Of a DNA stretch of 15,494 bases, positions 15,245 through 15,494 are shown one piece after another. Source of the stretch: Paracoccaceae bacterium. GTDB taxonomy: Bacteria; Pseudomonadota; Alphaproteobacteria; Rhodobacterales; Rhodobacteraceae. The stretch is taken from contig JALSGY010000312.1 of assembly GCA_026982515.1 (NCBI GenBank), positions 1-15,494 of the forward strand. Direction: 5' to 3'. The position numbers and the translations under genes were made by a program. Under the pieces are notes generated by a model. It did no database searches and was not told where the DNA came from. It saw only the letters and a program-made list of their open reading frames with translations. Every line of letters begins with the position of its first letter. Within the stretch, counting starts at the first letter, position 1.

Positions 15245-15264
15245 AAGGCAATAACGGAGTGATC

Positions 15265-15483
15265 ATGGCCAAGGAAGAAATGCTCGAATTTCCCGGTGTC
15301 GTGAAGGAACTCCTGCCGAATGCGACATTCAGGGTCGAGCTTGAGAACGGCCATGAAATCATCGCGCATACGGCAGGCAAGATGCGCAAGAACCGCATCC
15401 GCGTTCTGGCTGGCGACCGGGTTCAGGTGGAAATGACCCCCTATGATCTGACCAAGGGTCGGATCAACTACCGCTTCAAGTAA
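15265..15483 (+). CDS. infA: Translation initiation factor IF-1
   Basis: 72-aa S1-type OB-fold protein that binds the 30S A site and assists IF-2 and IF-3 in initiation. Recognised throughout: MAKEEMLEFPGVV at the start, ATFRVELENGHEIIAHTAGKMRKN in the middle and DLTKGRINYRFK at the end. Length is exactly typical. Start ATG 15265 has a GGAGTGA ribosome site; an upstream in-frame ATG at 15202 would add 21 non-family residues and lies before the leader hairpin. It is separated from the hisD group by 161 bp and probably has its own promoter. The gene is complete. Confidence 0.98.
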   Translation: MAKEEMLEFPGVVKELLPNATFRVELENGHEIIAHTAGKMRKNRIRVLAGDRVQVEMTPYDLTKGRINYRFK

Positions 15484-15494
15484 GGCGCGGTCTT

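Noticed and set aside
15202..15264. Longer IF-1 reading from 15202
   Set aside because: IF-1 is almost always about 72 aa and starts MAKEE; the extension spans the leader hairpin and promoter-like sequence.

Overview
The window reads as a GC-rich chromosome segment from an alphaproteobacterium, most likely Rhodobacterales/Rhodobacteraceae. The reasons are the gene order murA - DUF2948 - hisD - UPF0262 - low-molecular-weight phosphatase - infA, the alphaproteobacterial families UPF0262 and DUF2948, and the composition. These placements rest on recognised protein families and remembered gene order; no database search was run. Coding density is high and no stretch over 300 bases lacks a gene.

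Left part (1-10597): an accessory catabolic region. It opens with a 5'-truncated acyl-CoA synthetase (+). Tail-to-tail with it is an AcoR-type regulator on the minus strand (GAF, PAS-like, AAA+, Fis-type HTH) whose AAA+ domain has lost the sigma-54-contacting GAFTGA loop. A 206-bp divergent region (140 bp if the longer reading of the regulator is used) carries a perfect palindrome, TGTTCAG-N3-CTGAACA. It separates the regulator from a rightward operon: a zinc-type alcohol dehydrogenase, a periplasmic solute-binding protein, two MalF/MalG-type permeases and two different ATPases. The ATPases resemble the GlpS/GlpT pair of the rhizobial glycerol importer. One has a substituted H-loop and the other a substituted signature motif, so the dimer should have one consensus and one degenerate ATP site. 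I infer a system that senses, imports and oxidises an alcohol or polyol. The substrate is not determinable from sequence.

Middle (10598-10851): a tRNA-Thr(GGT) gene on the minus strand, with small hairpins, marks the boundary between the accessory and housekeeping halves.

Right part (10852-15494): a tightly packed rightward housekeeping cluster. It holds a 47-aa very basic small protein, murA (peptidoglycan precursor synthesis), a DUF2948 protein, hisD (last steps of histidine synthesis), a UPF0262 protein and a low-molecular-weight phosphatase-like protein. Genes mostly overlap or nearly touch. After a 161-bp gap with inverted repeats comes infA (translation initiation factor IF-1), which ends just before the window edge.
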